61,606 bases of DNA, taken from contig JAFVZI010000001.1 in assembly GCA_017508245.1 (NCBI GenBank), positions 1 to 61,606 of the forward strand, read 5' to 3'. Below are positions 18,633 to 27,595 of this stretch, one piece after another. The position numbers and the translations under genes were made by a program. Positions within the stretch are counted from its first letter, which is position 1. Every line of letters begins with the position of its first letter. The stretch is from Helicobacteraceae bacterium. GTDB taxonomy: Bacteria > Campylobacterota > Campylobacteria > Campylobacterales > Helicobacteraceae. A model generated the notes under the pieces. That model was given only the letters and a program-made list of their open reading frames with translations. It was not told the origin of the DNA and ran no database searches.

Positions 18633-19574
18633 GTGATTAATTTTAACAATCTATTGATGTTAGCTCCACTTGCTGGATATACAGATTTGCCTTTTAGAAG
18701 TATGGTAAAGAAATTTGGTGTAGATATAAGTGTAAGTGAAATGATAAGTGCATACGCACTTAGCTTTAATCCAAAAAAAACTCTAAAAATGATTCAAAAA
18801 AGCCCGCTTGAATCTCCATTTTCAGTGCAGATTGCAGGTAACAATAAAGAAATCATAAAAAAAAGCATCGATATTTTAAACAAACAAGATGGTATTGATA
18901 TTATTGATTTAAATTGTGGTTGCCCTGCACCAAAAGTAAGCTCTCACGGAAATGGTAGCGGATTATTAAAAGATTTGAATCTACTTGCAGAGCTAATCAA
19001 TACAATAAAACTCAACTCAAACAAAAAATATATAAGTATAAAAGTTCGCCTTGGTTTTGACAAAAAGATTCCACTTGAACTTGCAAGTATGATTAATGAT
19101 TGTGGGGTAGATTTTGTTGTAGTGCATGGGCGAACGAAAATTGATGCGTATAAGAAAGAAAAGATTGACTATAATGCAATCGCTCTTATCAAAGAAAAGA
19201 TAAAGATTCCACTTATTGCAAATGGCGAGATAGATTCCTATGATAAAGCAAAAGAGGTATTAAGGATTACAAATGCAAATGGAATTATGATTGGCAGATT
19301 CGCATTAAAAGAGCCTTGGATATTTTATCAGTTAAAGCACGATACAAAAGAGCTTCCAAAGTTATTAAAACAAGATATAGTGCTAGAACATTTTGATAAT
19401 ATGATTGATCAATATGGAGAACGTGGATGTATAATGTTTAGAAAAAACTTACACATCTATGCAAAAAATCATCAAAATGCACACGAATTTAGAATAAAAG
19501 TCAATTCTATGACAGAATCTAAAGAAATGAGAGATTCTATTATTGCTTTCTTTAATGATGAATTTATTAAATAA
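18633..19574 (+). CDS. dus: tRNA-dihydrouridine synthase
   Basis: Reduces specific uridines in tRNA D-loops with FMN and NADPH. The 313-residue TIM barrel shows APLAGYTDLPFRSMVKKFG, the active-site Cys in NCGCPAPKV followed by GNGSGLLKD, VHGRTK, and IPLIANGEIDS then GIMIGR. It is DusB-like, but which D-loop positions it modifies cannot be read from sequence. GTG 18633 has AAAGGAAA upstream. It is separated by 11 bases from the SurA-like gene. Confidence 0.95.
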   Translation: MINFNNLLMLAPLAGYTDLPFRSMVKKFGVDISVSEMISAYALSFNPKKTLKMIQKSPLESPFSVQIAGNNKEIIKKSIDILNKQDGIDIIDLNCGCPAPKVSSHGNGSGLLKDLNLLAELINTIKLNSNKKYISIKVRLGFDKKIPLELASMINDCGVDFVVVHGRTKIDAYKKEKIDYNAIALIKEKIKIPLIANGEIDSYDKAKEVLRITNANGIMIGRFALKEPWIFYQLKHDTKELPKLLKQDIVLEHFDNMIDQYGERGCIMFRKNLHIYAKNHQNAHEFRIKVNSMTESKEMRDSIIAFFNDEFIK

Positions 19575-19585
19575 AAGGCTGGATA

Positions 19586-20482
19586 ATGAGATTATTTATA
19601 ATATTTATATCGCTTGCTTTAGAGATGATAATAGCAAATACAATAGACGTTAGGCGAGCAAAGCAGATTAGACATCAATCGCTTGCTTTAGAGATGACAA
19701 CAGCAAATACAATAGATGGTATAGCAATCAAAGTAAATGGCAATATAATTACGATGCACGAAATACAGGCTTTGCAAGAAAAAACAAAAATCAGCAAAAA
19801 AGAAGCCATAGAACAAATAATAAAAGATAAATTAAGAGAAAATGAAATAAAAAGACTTGGTATAAATATCGATGATGCAAAATTGGATGAAGAGATAAAC
19901 AATATCGCCTCTGCAAATAATATCACAAGGGATGAATTAAAGAATACACTAAAATCACAAGGAATTGATTTTGATAAGTACAAGGATGAATTAAAAGAGC
20001 ATTTATTAAATAGAGGATTGATGCAAAAGATATTGCAAACAAATATCAATTTGGCAAATGATGAAGCTTTAAAGAAGTATTATAATTCTAATCAAGAATT
20101 ATTTACTTTCCCAACACTTATAAAAGTTACAAGCTATACGTCTATAAATGATGTAGCATTGCAAAAATTTCTATCAAATCCTCTCATTACAAACCCAGAA
20201 GTGCAAGCAAAAGAGGAAGAAATAGACATTAGAAACCTGCCTCCGCAAATTGTAAATATATTTTAAAATACACCAAACAAAAAATTTACGCCTGTTTTAA
20301 ACTCTGGAAGCACTTTGATTGTATTTTTTATAAAAGAAAAGACAAATAAAGAATTGATACCATTTGAAGATATTAAACCAAATGTAATGCAAAAATATGC
20401 AGAAGCAAAAGAAAATGAATTGCTTAATGAATATTTCGATAAAATAAAAGTAAGTACGAAAATAGAATACATAAGAGAATAA
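19586..20482 (+). pseudogene. SurA-like periplasmic chaperone/prolyl isomerase with an in-frame TAA
   Basis: A SurA N-terminal domain follows a signal region: IAIKVNGNIITMHEIQALQE, KEAIEQIIKDKLRENEIKRL, and a helical core, then part of a parvulin-like region (YYNSNQELFTFPTLIKVTSY). TAA at 20264-20266 ends the frame after PPQIVNIF, but the same frame resumes at once (NTPNKKFTPVLNSGSTLIVF) and runs to TAA at 20482 with a family-like tail. The stop replaces a single NAA codon. The 226-residue truncated product might still fold as a chaperone domain. The signal region also carries an internal duplication (19610-19716). mqnA starts the base after the final stop. Confidence 0.8.
19610..19716 (+). 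repeat. 38-base direct repeat inside the signal-peptide region
   Basis: Bases 19610-19647 and 19679-19716 match at 36 of 38 positions, 69 bases (23 codons) apart and in frame. Both copies encode SLALEM..ANTID. The 31-base spacer encodes VRRAKQIRHQ and contains GCGAGCAAAGC, which can pair imperfectly with GCTTGCTTT in copy two. It looks like a partial tandem duplication, or insertion of a small palindromic element into a coding region. Confidence 0.85.
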
Positions 20483-21163
20483 ATGCGTTTTGGAAAAATA
20501 GATTATTTAAACTTAGCACCATTTGATATTTTTATAAAAAAATATCCAACTCAAAGCTCATTTAAGCTCTTTATAAATCATCACAAAAATTATCCTGCAA
20601 AATTAAATAAGGAATTTTTATTTAAAAGAATTGATGCAGGATTTATATCATCAATAGCAGGGATGAAATCAAAAAAAACTAAGAGTGCAATAATATCATA
20701 CGGTGAAGTATGGAGTGTTGTTGCAATCAAAAGTGATAATAAATTTGACTATCAATCGGCAAGTTCAAATGCTTTGTCTATTGTTTTAAAAATTGATGGC
20801 GAGATTCTAATAGGAAATAGAGCTCTTGAATACAAACTAGGACACAAACTAGATAAAGATTACATAGATTTGGGATTAGAATGGTATAAAAAATACCGAC
20901 TTCCATTTGTATTTGGATTGTTATGTTGCAATAAATTTGAAAAGTTTTACAATAAACTCTCAGAGTCGTTTAATAATCAAAATATGAAGATTCCACAATA
21001 TCTACTGAAAGAATACGAGAATCTAACAAAAATCAAAAAAGGTGATATAAAAGAATATTTAAAACACATTCATTACAAAGTATCAAATAAACCGAAAATT
21101 GGCTTAAATAGATTCTATCGATGTGTTAGATTAGCTAGGATAAAAATACCAAGCAGATTTTAA
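20483..21163 (+). CDS. mqnA: Chorismate dehydratase of the futalosine menaquinone pathway
   Basis: MqnA converts chorismate to 3-(enolpyruvyl)oxybenzoate, the first step of the futalosine route to menaquinone used by Helicobacter and Campylobacter. The 226-residue product has FGKIDYLNLAPFDIFIKKYP, RIDAGFISSIAG, SASSNALSIVL, GEILIGNRALEY, and the YKKYRLPFVFGL stretch, a close match to the short Helicobacter MqnA. ATG 20483 directly follows the stop of the SurA-like gene, so the two are coupled. Confidence 0.92.
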   Translation: MRFGKIDYLNLAPFDIFIKKYPTQSSFKLFINHHKNYPAKLNKEFLFKRIDAGFISSIAGMKSKKTKSAIISYGEVWSVVAIKSDNKFDYQSASSNALSIVLKIDGEILIGNRALEYKLGHKLDKDYIDLGLEWYKKYRLPFVFGLLCCNKFEKFYNKLSESFNNQNMKIPQYLLKEYENLTKIKKGDIKEYLKHIHYKVSNKPKIGLNRFYRCVRLARIKIPSRF

Positions 21164-21195
21164 GTAGTGATAAAACTATGTAGTGGTAAAACTAT
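21164..21195 (+). repeat. Tandem 16-base repeat between convergent genes
   Basis: Two adjacent copies of GTAGTGRTAAAACTAT (21164-21179 and 21180-21195, one mismatch) lie directly after the mqnA stop and before the end of the convergent ybdD gene. No role is evident. Confidence 0.8.
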
Positions 21196-21210
21196 ACCCT
21201 TATTATATTA

Positions 21211-21411
21211 TCAACATTTTGAGCTGCCTGGACCATATTTATTATCCATCGCTTCCTTGAAAAACTCCTTTTGTGTTTTTGGAATCTTATCTGGATGATT
21301 GATTCTCATATGCTCCAAATATTTATCATAGCTCGGCATTCCCACCAAAAGGTGGAAAAATCTATCAGATTTTTTATATATGCGCATTAGTGATTTTAAA
21401 ATATCACCCAT
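21211..21411 (-). CDS. ybdD: YbdD/YjiX family small protein
   Basis: A 66-residue protein with the family signature GMPSYDKYLEHMRINHPDK, then KEFFKEAMDNKYG. YbdD/YjiX proteins sit next to CstA/BtsT-type transporters in many bacteria and are needed for transport in some, though their exact role is unclear. I chose ATG 21411, which overlaps the cstA stop by 8 bases and gives the normal family length; an upstream in-frame start would lie inside cstA. Confidence 0.88.
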   Translation of the reverse strand: MGDILKSLMRIYKKSDRFFHLLVGMPSYDKYLEHMRINHPDKIPKTQKEFFKEAMDNKYGPGSSKC

Positions 21412-23569
21412 GCACACCAACTTTGCCATCATAATCCTTAGCATCTAAATATGGAGATTCTGCTAGTGGTGGATTATGTTTTCCTCCTTTTATCGATACT
21501 ATGCATACTTTAATCGTTGCAAAAAGAACAATCAAAGTAATAAACATAAATATCGCACAAAGTATTGCATTTACAAGGTTATTATTTGCTATTAGCTGTG
21601 CATTTGCAGCAGCTGCTTCATTACCTTGTGCTAACAGTTCTTGAGCTTTTGCACTATGTGTTTGATACGCTGCAACATGGCTTACACTATCATGCAATCT
21701 TTCTCCATTTGCAGGAAGTAACTTTTGAACACCAGCCGTCATTGTCGAGATAAGCACAAATGCCACAGGCAAAATAACAACCCAAGCAAGTTTTCCTTTG
21801 CCCATTTTAAATAGCACACTAACAGCAAGCAAGAGTGCGATTCCTGCTAAAAGTTGATTTGAAACACCAAATAACGTCCATAAAGATTTTATTCCACCTT
21901 GTGGGTCAGTAATGCCTTGATGCAATATGTATCCCCAAGCAGCAACACAAATAAGAGTCGCAATAATTCCCATAGGATATGAGCTAATATCTTTCATAGG
22001 TTTATAAACATTACCTAACACATCTTGCACCATAAATCTACCTGCACGAGTTCCAGCATCAACAGCAGTCAAAATGAACAATGCTTCAAAAAGGATAGCA
22101 AAGTGGTACCAAAACGCCATACTGCCGGCATTGAATAATGGCATCTCAGCAATGATGCTTGCAAAACCTAAAGCAAATGTTGGCGCACCACCTGTTCGGC
22201 TTAAAATACTTGGTTCACCAACATTTTTAGTAAATTCAATAATTGCTTCTGGTGTGATTAAGAAGATTCCGTTAGCAAAAGAGTTAATTTTAGCAACAGC
22301 CACCTCAACTGCAGCACGATAAGATTCTGGATTGCTTATTACATCGATTCCTTGCATACCAGCAGTCCCTAGCCCAGCAGGTGCTATATTTATAGCAAAA
22401 TACAAACCCGGAGTGAGAATAATCGCAGCAATAAGAGCCATAACACCAACTGCAGATTCCATAAGCATAGAACCATATCCAACCATTCTGGCGTGAGTTT
22501 CTTTCTCTAACATTTTCGGTGTTGTTCCACTAGAAATAAGGGCGTGAAATCCACTAATAGCACCACAAGCAATGGTAATAAATAAAAATGGAAAAAGTTT
22601 TCCAGCAAAAACAGGACCAGTTCCATCAATAAATGGAGTCAAAGCTGGCATCGTAACAGCTGGTTGGACTATTAAAATCGCAAGAGCCATAATAACAATA
22701 ACACCGATTTTTAAAAATGTGCTTAAATAATCCCTTGGTGCAAGTAAAAACCATACAGGAAGTATCGCAGCAACAAAACCATAAGCTATCATAATATATG
22801 CTAGATTTACAGGGCTAACTTTAAATACTTCACCCCAATATGGATCATGTCCAATATAATTACCAAAATAAAGAGCAAGAATTAATAATACAAAACCTAT
22901 AATACTTGCTTCACCAATTTTACCCGGTCTTAAAAACCTCATGTGAATTCCCATATATATCGCTATAGGAATGGTCATCGCAATTGTAAATAAGCCCCAA
23001 GGTGACTCTGCTAGTGCATTAACAACGACAAGAGCAAGTATTGCGATAATTAGCATCATAATACCTAAAATACCAATCATCGCGATTGTTCCTACGCCAT
23101 TTCCAAGCTCCATTTTTATCATCTCACCAAGAGACTTTCCATCTCTCCTTGTTGATAAAAATAACACTACAAAATCATGCACAGCACCAGCTAGCACAAC
23201 ACCAACGACAAGCCAAATCATGCCAGGTAAATATCCCATTTGTGCAGCCAAAATCGGACCTACAAGCGGACCGGCTCCGGCAATAGCTGCAAAATGATGT
23301 CCAAATAACACTACCTTATTTGTAGGAACAAAATCTCTACCATCATTTTTCACAACCGCAGGCGTTGCCCTATTATCGTCCAATTCCAAAACCTTGAATG
23401 CGATATACTTGCTATAAAATCTATATGCGATTGCATAAATACATACAGCAGCCACAACAAACCATAAAGCATTGATACTTTCACCAGTATGCGTTGCCAA
23501 CACTGCAAAGCAAGCTGCTCCAACAAATGCCACTATAGCCCATAACACATAGCTAAAAATCTTATTCAT
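21404..23569 (-). CDS. cstA: CstA carbon-starvation peptide/pyruvate transporter
   Basis: A 721-residue inner-membrane transporter with about 16-18 hydrophobic segments. Typical stretches are NKVVLFGHHFAAIAGAGPLVG, HDFVVLFLSTRRDGKSLGEM, ACGAISGFHALISSGTTPKM, and DAGTRAGRFMVQDVLG. In Campylobacter CstA is linked to peptide use; relatives carry pyruvate. ATG 23569 has AGAGGAG upstream. The 100 bases before it carry an AT-rich region (TTATATTGT) that may serve as its own promoter. It is coupled to ybdD. Confidence 0.95.
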   Translation of the reverse strand: MNKIFSYVLWAIVAFVGAACFAVLATHTGESINALWFVVAAVCIYAIAYRFYSKYIAFKVLELDDNRATPAVVKNDGRDFVPTNKVVLFGHHFAAIAGAGPLVGPILAAQMGYLPGMIWLVVGVVLAGAVHDFVVLFLSTRRDGKSLGEMIKMELGNGVGTIAMIGILGIMMLIIAILALVVVNALAESPWGLFTIAMTIPIAIYMGIHMRFLRPGKIGEASIIGFVLLILALYFGNYIGHDPYWGEVFKVSPVNLAYIMIAYGFVAAILPVWFLLAPRDYLSTFLKIGVIVIMALAILIVQPAVTMPALTPFIDGTGPVFAGKLFPFLFITIACGAISGFHALISSGTTPKMLEKETHARMVGYGSMLMESAVGVMALIAAIILTPGLYFAINIAPAGLGTAGMQGIDVISNPESYRAAVEVAVAKINSFANGIFLITPEAIIEFTKNVGEPSILSRTGGAPTFALGFASIIAEMPLFNAGSMAFWYHFAILFEALFILTAVDAGTRAGRFMVQDVLGNVYKPMKDISSYPMGIIATLICVAAWGYILHQGITDPQGGIKSLWTLFGVSNQLLAGIALLLAVSVLFKMGKGKLAWVVILPVAFVLISTMTAGVQKLLPANGERLHDSVSHVAAYQTHSAKAQELLAQGNEAAAANAQLIANNNLVNAILCAIFMFITLIVLFATIKVCIVSIKGGKHNPPLAESPYLDAKDYDGKVGVHG

Positions 23570-23669
23570 AAACCAATCTTCTCCTCTAAAGCAATATTTT
23601 ACAGCTTAGACAATATAAGCTTACGTTACACTTAATCAAAGCCATATTATCAACAGTAAAATGTCTTTA

Positions 23670-24620
23670 TTAATCAAAAAGATTGGAAGAATCTATATTA
23701 TATTTGAGAATATTTATTATTTCATCTTGTTTTATGCCATCAACAATAAAAAAATGATACCTAGAATCTCTAAAAAAAAATTTTATGGATTCTAAAGATG
23801 AAAAATTAATACATTTGATATTGTCATAATAGTTATTCGTAATACACAATGATTTTCCCCAAGTTGCATCGGAGACAAACTGTATATATCGTTTTATCAA
23901 ACTAGAATCTAGCGAGCTATACACAAACCTCATACTACGACCATAACTCGATATTGTCGCATTTGAATTAATAAATATTGGCAGAAAGGCACCACTATTG
24001 ATATGTAAAATAACATCTATAAATTTTTGTTTGCAAAATGCAATCACATTGTTTAAATCTTTTATAAAAATCTTTGGTAGAGTTAGACTATAATACTCAT
24101 TGTCAAATTCTAGTTTTGTCTCAAATAATGTCTGCTTAGTGATAGAAAATAAATAATTATCATAATCTTGCAAATAAGAAATCTCGAATAACAAAATATC
24201 AAAATTGATAATAATATATTTTTTATCCAAAGATTCTAGCAATTCTTCTACATTTGATACGATGCTTACTTTTCTATCTCTTATAATATTTTTGGCAAGC
24301 AAAAAAGATATTTCATCAAAAAAAACAATCTCTATAGAATTGATCAATTTTATATATTTTATGAATTTTAATATTGATATTTCAATATCACTTGTCAAAA
24401 TCCACGCAACCTCATCATCTATCATATCCATATAAGTATCGGTTATGATAGCATATGCACCGCGATTTAGAGCTTCTTTTGCATCATCTTTATTTTTAGC
24501 GATAAAAGCATCACCTATTTGCACACGCTCAAGTTTTGAAGTCAATTTATTTATTGATGAAATACAGGGTGAATTTAGTATTTTTCCTGAAATTATATTT
24601 ACAAAATTATCAAGGTGCAA
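23670..24620 (-). CDS. MurF N-terminal-like protein, function unknown
   Basis: A 316-residue protein. Residues 1-65 (LERVQIGDAFIAKNKDDAKE then GAYAIITD) resemble the N-terminal substrate domain of Mur ligases such as MurF, where the protein defines which peptidoglycan precursor is bound. I see no GxxGKT ATP site in the rest, so it is unlikely to be a working ligase. It follows metG by 3 bases, as does an uncharacterised gene in C. jejuni. TTG 24620 is the most likely start. Confidence 0.65.
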   Translation of the reverse strand: MHLDNFVNIISGKILNSPCISSINKLTSKLERVQIGDAFIAKNKDDAKEALNRGAYAIITDTYMDMIDDEVAWILTSDIEISILKFIKYIKLINSIEIVFFDEISFLLAKNIIRDRKVSIVSNVEELLESLDKKYIIINFDILLFEISYLQDYDNYLFSITKQTLFETKLEFDNEYYSLTLPKIFIKDLNNVIAFCKQKFIDVILHINSGAFLPIFINSNATISSYGRSMRFVYSSLDSSLIKRYIQFVSDATWGKSLCITNNYYDNIKCINFSSLESIKFFFRDSRYHFFIVDGIKQDEIINILKYNIDSSNLFD

Positions 24621-24623
24621 AGC

Positions 24624-26507
24624 TTACCCAATCACGCTGCCAACTTCAATATCATCAACACTAATTAGACGCAAAACACCATTAGAATCTTCCGAGCTTA
24701 GAATCATACCTTCACTTAAGATTCCTACAAATTTTACAGGTTTTAGATTGATGATAGCACACACAAGCATATCTTTTAACTCATCTGGCGAATAATATTT
24801 TGCTATGCCAGATACTATTTGCCTTATACCTATATTTGCACCAAAATCAATTCTTAATACCAAAAGCTTACTAGAATCTTTTACATTATCAGCTTCAATA
24901 ACTCTTCCTACTCTAATATCAATCTTATTAAATTGTGAAATATCTATCTCTTCTTTTATATCACTCTTTTTCTCTATCACACTTGATGTTTTTACTTCTA
25001 GCTTTGGAAATAATGGAGGAATTTTTGTTAGGCTAAATTTATTTAGCAAGCCATCATCCTCTATCAATTTCTTATAATAAGAAAAATCAACTTTTAAGCA
25101 TTTCATCATTTCTCGTGCTGTATGTGGCAAAATAGGATAAAAGAGCAATGCTCCTTTTGATAAAATATTTGAAATAAACACAAGAAGACTTTGGACTTCA
25201 CTCTCTTTTCCTGATTTCATCATCTCCCAAGGCTCATATTTTGTGATACTTGCATTTGCTATATCAAAAATTTTCCATAATTCTTCTAAATATTTATGAG
25301 GTGCCATATTTGTCATATAAGATTCTAATGATTTAATAATCTTGGATACCTCATCAATCTCAGATTTTAAATAATCAAAATTGTCAGATTCTATATTCAA
25401 ATCAAAATATTTTTCACACATACCAAGAAGACGATTCACAAGATTTCCCAATTTATCGCTTAAATCAGAATTAGCACGATCAACTAAAGCTTTATGGCTA
25501 AAATCGCCATCTTGACCAAATGGAACCTCACGAATTAAAAAATATCTCATTACTTCTAATCCATAGGCACTTGCAATATCATCCGGATTTATTACGTTTC
25601 CTATGCTTTTACTCATTTTTACACCATCTATAGTCCACCAACCGTGCGTATATATCTGCTTTGGTAATGGTAGATTTAAGCTCATCAAAAAAGCAGGCCA
25701 ATAAACAGCGTGGAATCTTAATATATCTTTCCCTACAAAATGAGTGGCATTATTAAACAAATACATCTTATTTGGCACATTGTTTCCATAACCAAGTGGA
25801 GTAATATAGCTAAGCAATGCATCCAACCATACATACAGAATGTACCTGCTATCGTCTATGAAAGATGGGAGGCCAATACCCCACTTAAAACCACTTCTAG
25901 TAATGGACAAATCGCTAAGTCCGCCTTCTATAAATTTGATAACTTCATTTTTTTTATGAAGTGGCATAATTACATCTGGATTTTTTTTATACCAATCAAG
26001 CAACTTTTTTTCATATTTACTCAATCTAAAAAAATAGCTTTCTTCTTTAAGTGGACTCGTTTCTTTGCCGCAATCAGGACAAAAAATACCATCAACTAAT
26101 TGTCGTTTAGTAAAAAATGTCTCACAACTAACGCAATAATTGCCTTCATAATGCCCTTTATAAATATCACCATTTTTATACATTTCTTCAAATGCTCTTT
26201 TTACACCCATATCATGCACTTCATCTGTAGTGCGTACAAAATAATCATATGCTATATCAAACTTATTCCATAAATTGCGAAATTTAAAGCTAACCTCATC
26301 AGCATATTCTTGGGGTGTTTTATTTTTTGATTTTGCAGAACTTTCAATCTTTTGTCCATGTTCATCAGTTCCTGTTAGCAATAAACACTCTTTTCCTTTC
26401 AATACCTGATAACGTTTAAACATATCACACAATATGGTCGTATAAGCGTGTCCTATATGAGGGACATCATTTACATAATAAATCGGGGTTGTAACATACT
26501 TTATCAT
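24624..26507 (-). CDS. metG: Methionyl-tRNA synthetase
   Basis: Charges tRNA-Met. The 627-residue class I enzyme has PIYYVNDVPHIGHAYTT (HIGH motif), a zinc knuckle (CVSCETFF then CPDCGKET), and GVKMSKSIGNVINP (KMSKS). A C-terminal OB-fold tRNA-binding domain from about residue 525 (KIDIRVGRVIEADNV, IRQIVSGIAKYY) also mediates dimer formation in relatives. ATG 26507 is 12 bases after a small Cys-protein gene; the operon order fbp, small protein, metG, Mur-like gene is as in Campylobacter. Confidence 0.97.
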   Translation of the reverse strand: MIKYVTTPIYYVNDVPHIGHAYTTILCDMFKRYQVLKGKECLLLTGTDEHGQKIESSAKSKNKTPQEYADEVSFKFRNLWNKFDIAYDYFVRTTDEVHDMGVKRAFEEMYKNGDIYKGHYEGNYCVSCETFFTKRQLVDGIFCPDCGKETSPLKEESYFFRLSKYEKKLLDWYKKNPDVIMPLHKKNEVIKFIEGGLSDLSITRSGFKWGIGLPSFIDDSRYILYVWLDALLSYITPLGYGNNVPNKMYLFNNATHFVGKDILRFHAVYWPAFLMSLNLPLPKQIYTHGWWTIDGVKMSKSIGNVINPDDIASAYGLEVMRYFLIREVPFGQDGDFSHKALVDRANSDLSDKLGNLVNRLLGMCEKYFDLNIESDNFDYLKSEIDEVSKIIKSLESYMTNMAPHKYLEELWKIFDIANASITKYEPWEMMKSGKESEVQSLLVFISNILSKGALLFYPILPHTAREMMKCLKVDFSYYKKLIEDDGLLNKFSLTKIPPLFPKLEVKTSSVIEKKSDIKEEIDISQFNKIDIRVGRVIEADNVKDSSKLLVLRIDFGANIGIRQIVSGIAKYYSPDELKDMLVCAIINLKPVKFVGILSEGMILSSEDSNGVLRLISVDDIEVGSVIG

Positions 26508-26519
26508 TCTAGCCTCTCA

Positions 26520-26714
26520 TCATTCAGTTTCAAAATTAAAAAATCCGCCACTTCCTTTATTCATACTAGAATAAACAGAATCTACATATTCTCTTCTAGT
26601 CTTACAATCAACAACAAGCTCACATTTAAAGCACGTATCAATACTATGCTCCTTTTGGCATTCTTTTATTTTTGCTATATTTTCATCTAATTTTTCTTCA
26701 AAATTATCACTCAA
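26520..26714 (-). CDS. Small conserved Cys-containing protein
   Basis: A 64-residue protein with an acidic helical N-terminus and a Cys cluster (CQKEHSIDTCFKCELVVDC), then KTRREYVDSVYSSMNKGSGG. Four Cys in this spacing could bind a metal, but no function is known to me. TTG 26714 has AAAGGG six bases upstream. Between fbp and metG it has the same position as an uncharacterised Campylobacter gene, which supports it being real. Confidence 0.75.
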   Translation of the reverse strand: MSDNFEEKLDENIAKIKECQKEHSIDTCFKCELVVDCKTRREYVDSVYSSMNKGSGGFFNFETE

Positions 26715-26725
26715 GTTATCCCTTT

Positions 26726-27583
26726 CTATTTATATGCCAGTTTTACTCTTTCTATTTCATATTTACTACCAAAAAAACAAGGCAAACTTTGATGAATGGA
26801 ATCTATTTTTAAATCCAAGATTCTACTTAAACCCGAGCCATCACTTATGCCACCGATAGCCTCACCGCCTGCTTTTTCAAAAATAAATGCAAATGGAAAT
26901 ATTTCAAATAAAGCTCTAAGTTTGCCATTTGGTGCATCGCTTGTTGAAGGATAGCTAAACAAACCACCGCCTTTGCATAATAGATTATGCAAATCTGGCA
27001 CCATTCCACCCGAATACCTGAGACGATACCCTTCCAAAAACAAAGATTCTATCAAGATTTTATGCTTTGTACTCCAGTTTTTTTGTGTTCCACCCGGGGA
27101 ATTTATCTTTCCTTTATCATTTAATGTCAAACTGCCTATATTTCTCCATCCTCCATCACTATATACATAGTGATTTACACTATCTTGAGCTACTACCATT
27201 TCTAGCCTTGGACCATATATAATATATCCGCTTGCTATCAAGTTTTTGGCACAAAATTCTTCATTGTAGATTCCAAAAATACTACCAACGCTCAAATTTG
27301 ATGATACTATCGAAGAACCATCAAGTGGGTCAAATGCGACTAAATACACACCATTTGAATCTTTTTTATAAATCGCTTCATTCTCTTCTTCGCTACAAAT
27401 CCCTTTGATAGCATCTAGCTCTAATAATGCTTCTTTAAAAATATTATTTGCTTCAACATCTACACCAAGCTGATTATCTCCTGTAATGTTTATGCTATCT
27501 AAATACTCAAATTTGCATTTTTTTAATAGACTATCTATGTGAATTGCACTTTTTTGCAAAGCATCTATTATGGAATAAAGCAT
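26726..27583 (-). CDS. fbp: Class I fructose-1,6-bisphosphatase
   Basis: Hydrolyses fructose 1,6-bisphosphate to fructose 6-phosphate in gluconeogenesis, which fits organisms that live on amino and organic acids. The 285-residue product has the metal site GICSEEENEAIY, FDPLDGSSIVSSNLSVG, RYSGGMVPDLHNLL, and FEKAGGEAIGG. ATG 27583 has a strong GGAGG. It sits 12 bases after the ABC permease gene. Confidence 0.96.
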   Translation of the reverse strand: MLYSIIDALQKSAIHIDSLLKKCKFEYLDSINITGDNQLGVDVEANNIFKEALLELDAIKGICSEEENEAIYKKDSNGVYLVAFDPLDGSSIVSSNLSVGSIFGIYNEEFCAKNLIASGYIIYGPRLEMVVAQDSVNHYVYSDGGWRNIGSLTLNDKGKINSPGGTQKNWSTKHKILIESLFLEGYRLRYSGGMVPDLHNLLCKGGGLFSYPSTSDAPNGKLRALFEIFPFAFIFEKAGGEAIGGISDGSGLSRILDLKIDSIHQSLPCFFGSKYEIERVKLAYK

Positions 27584-27595
27584 AGAACCTCCTAA

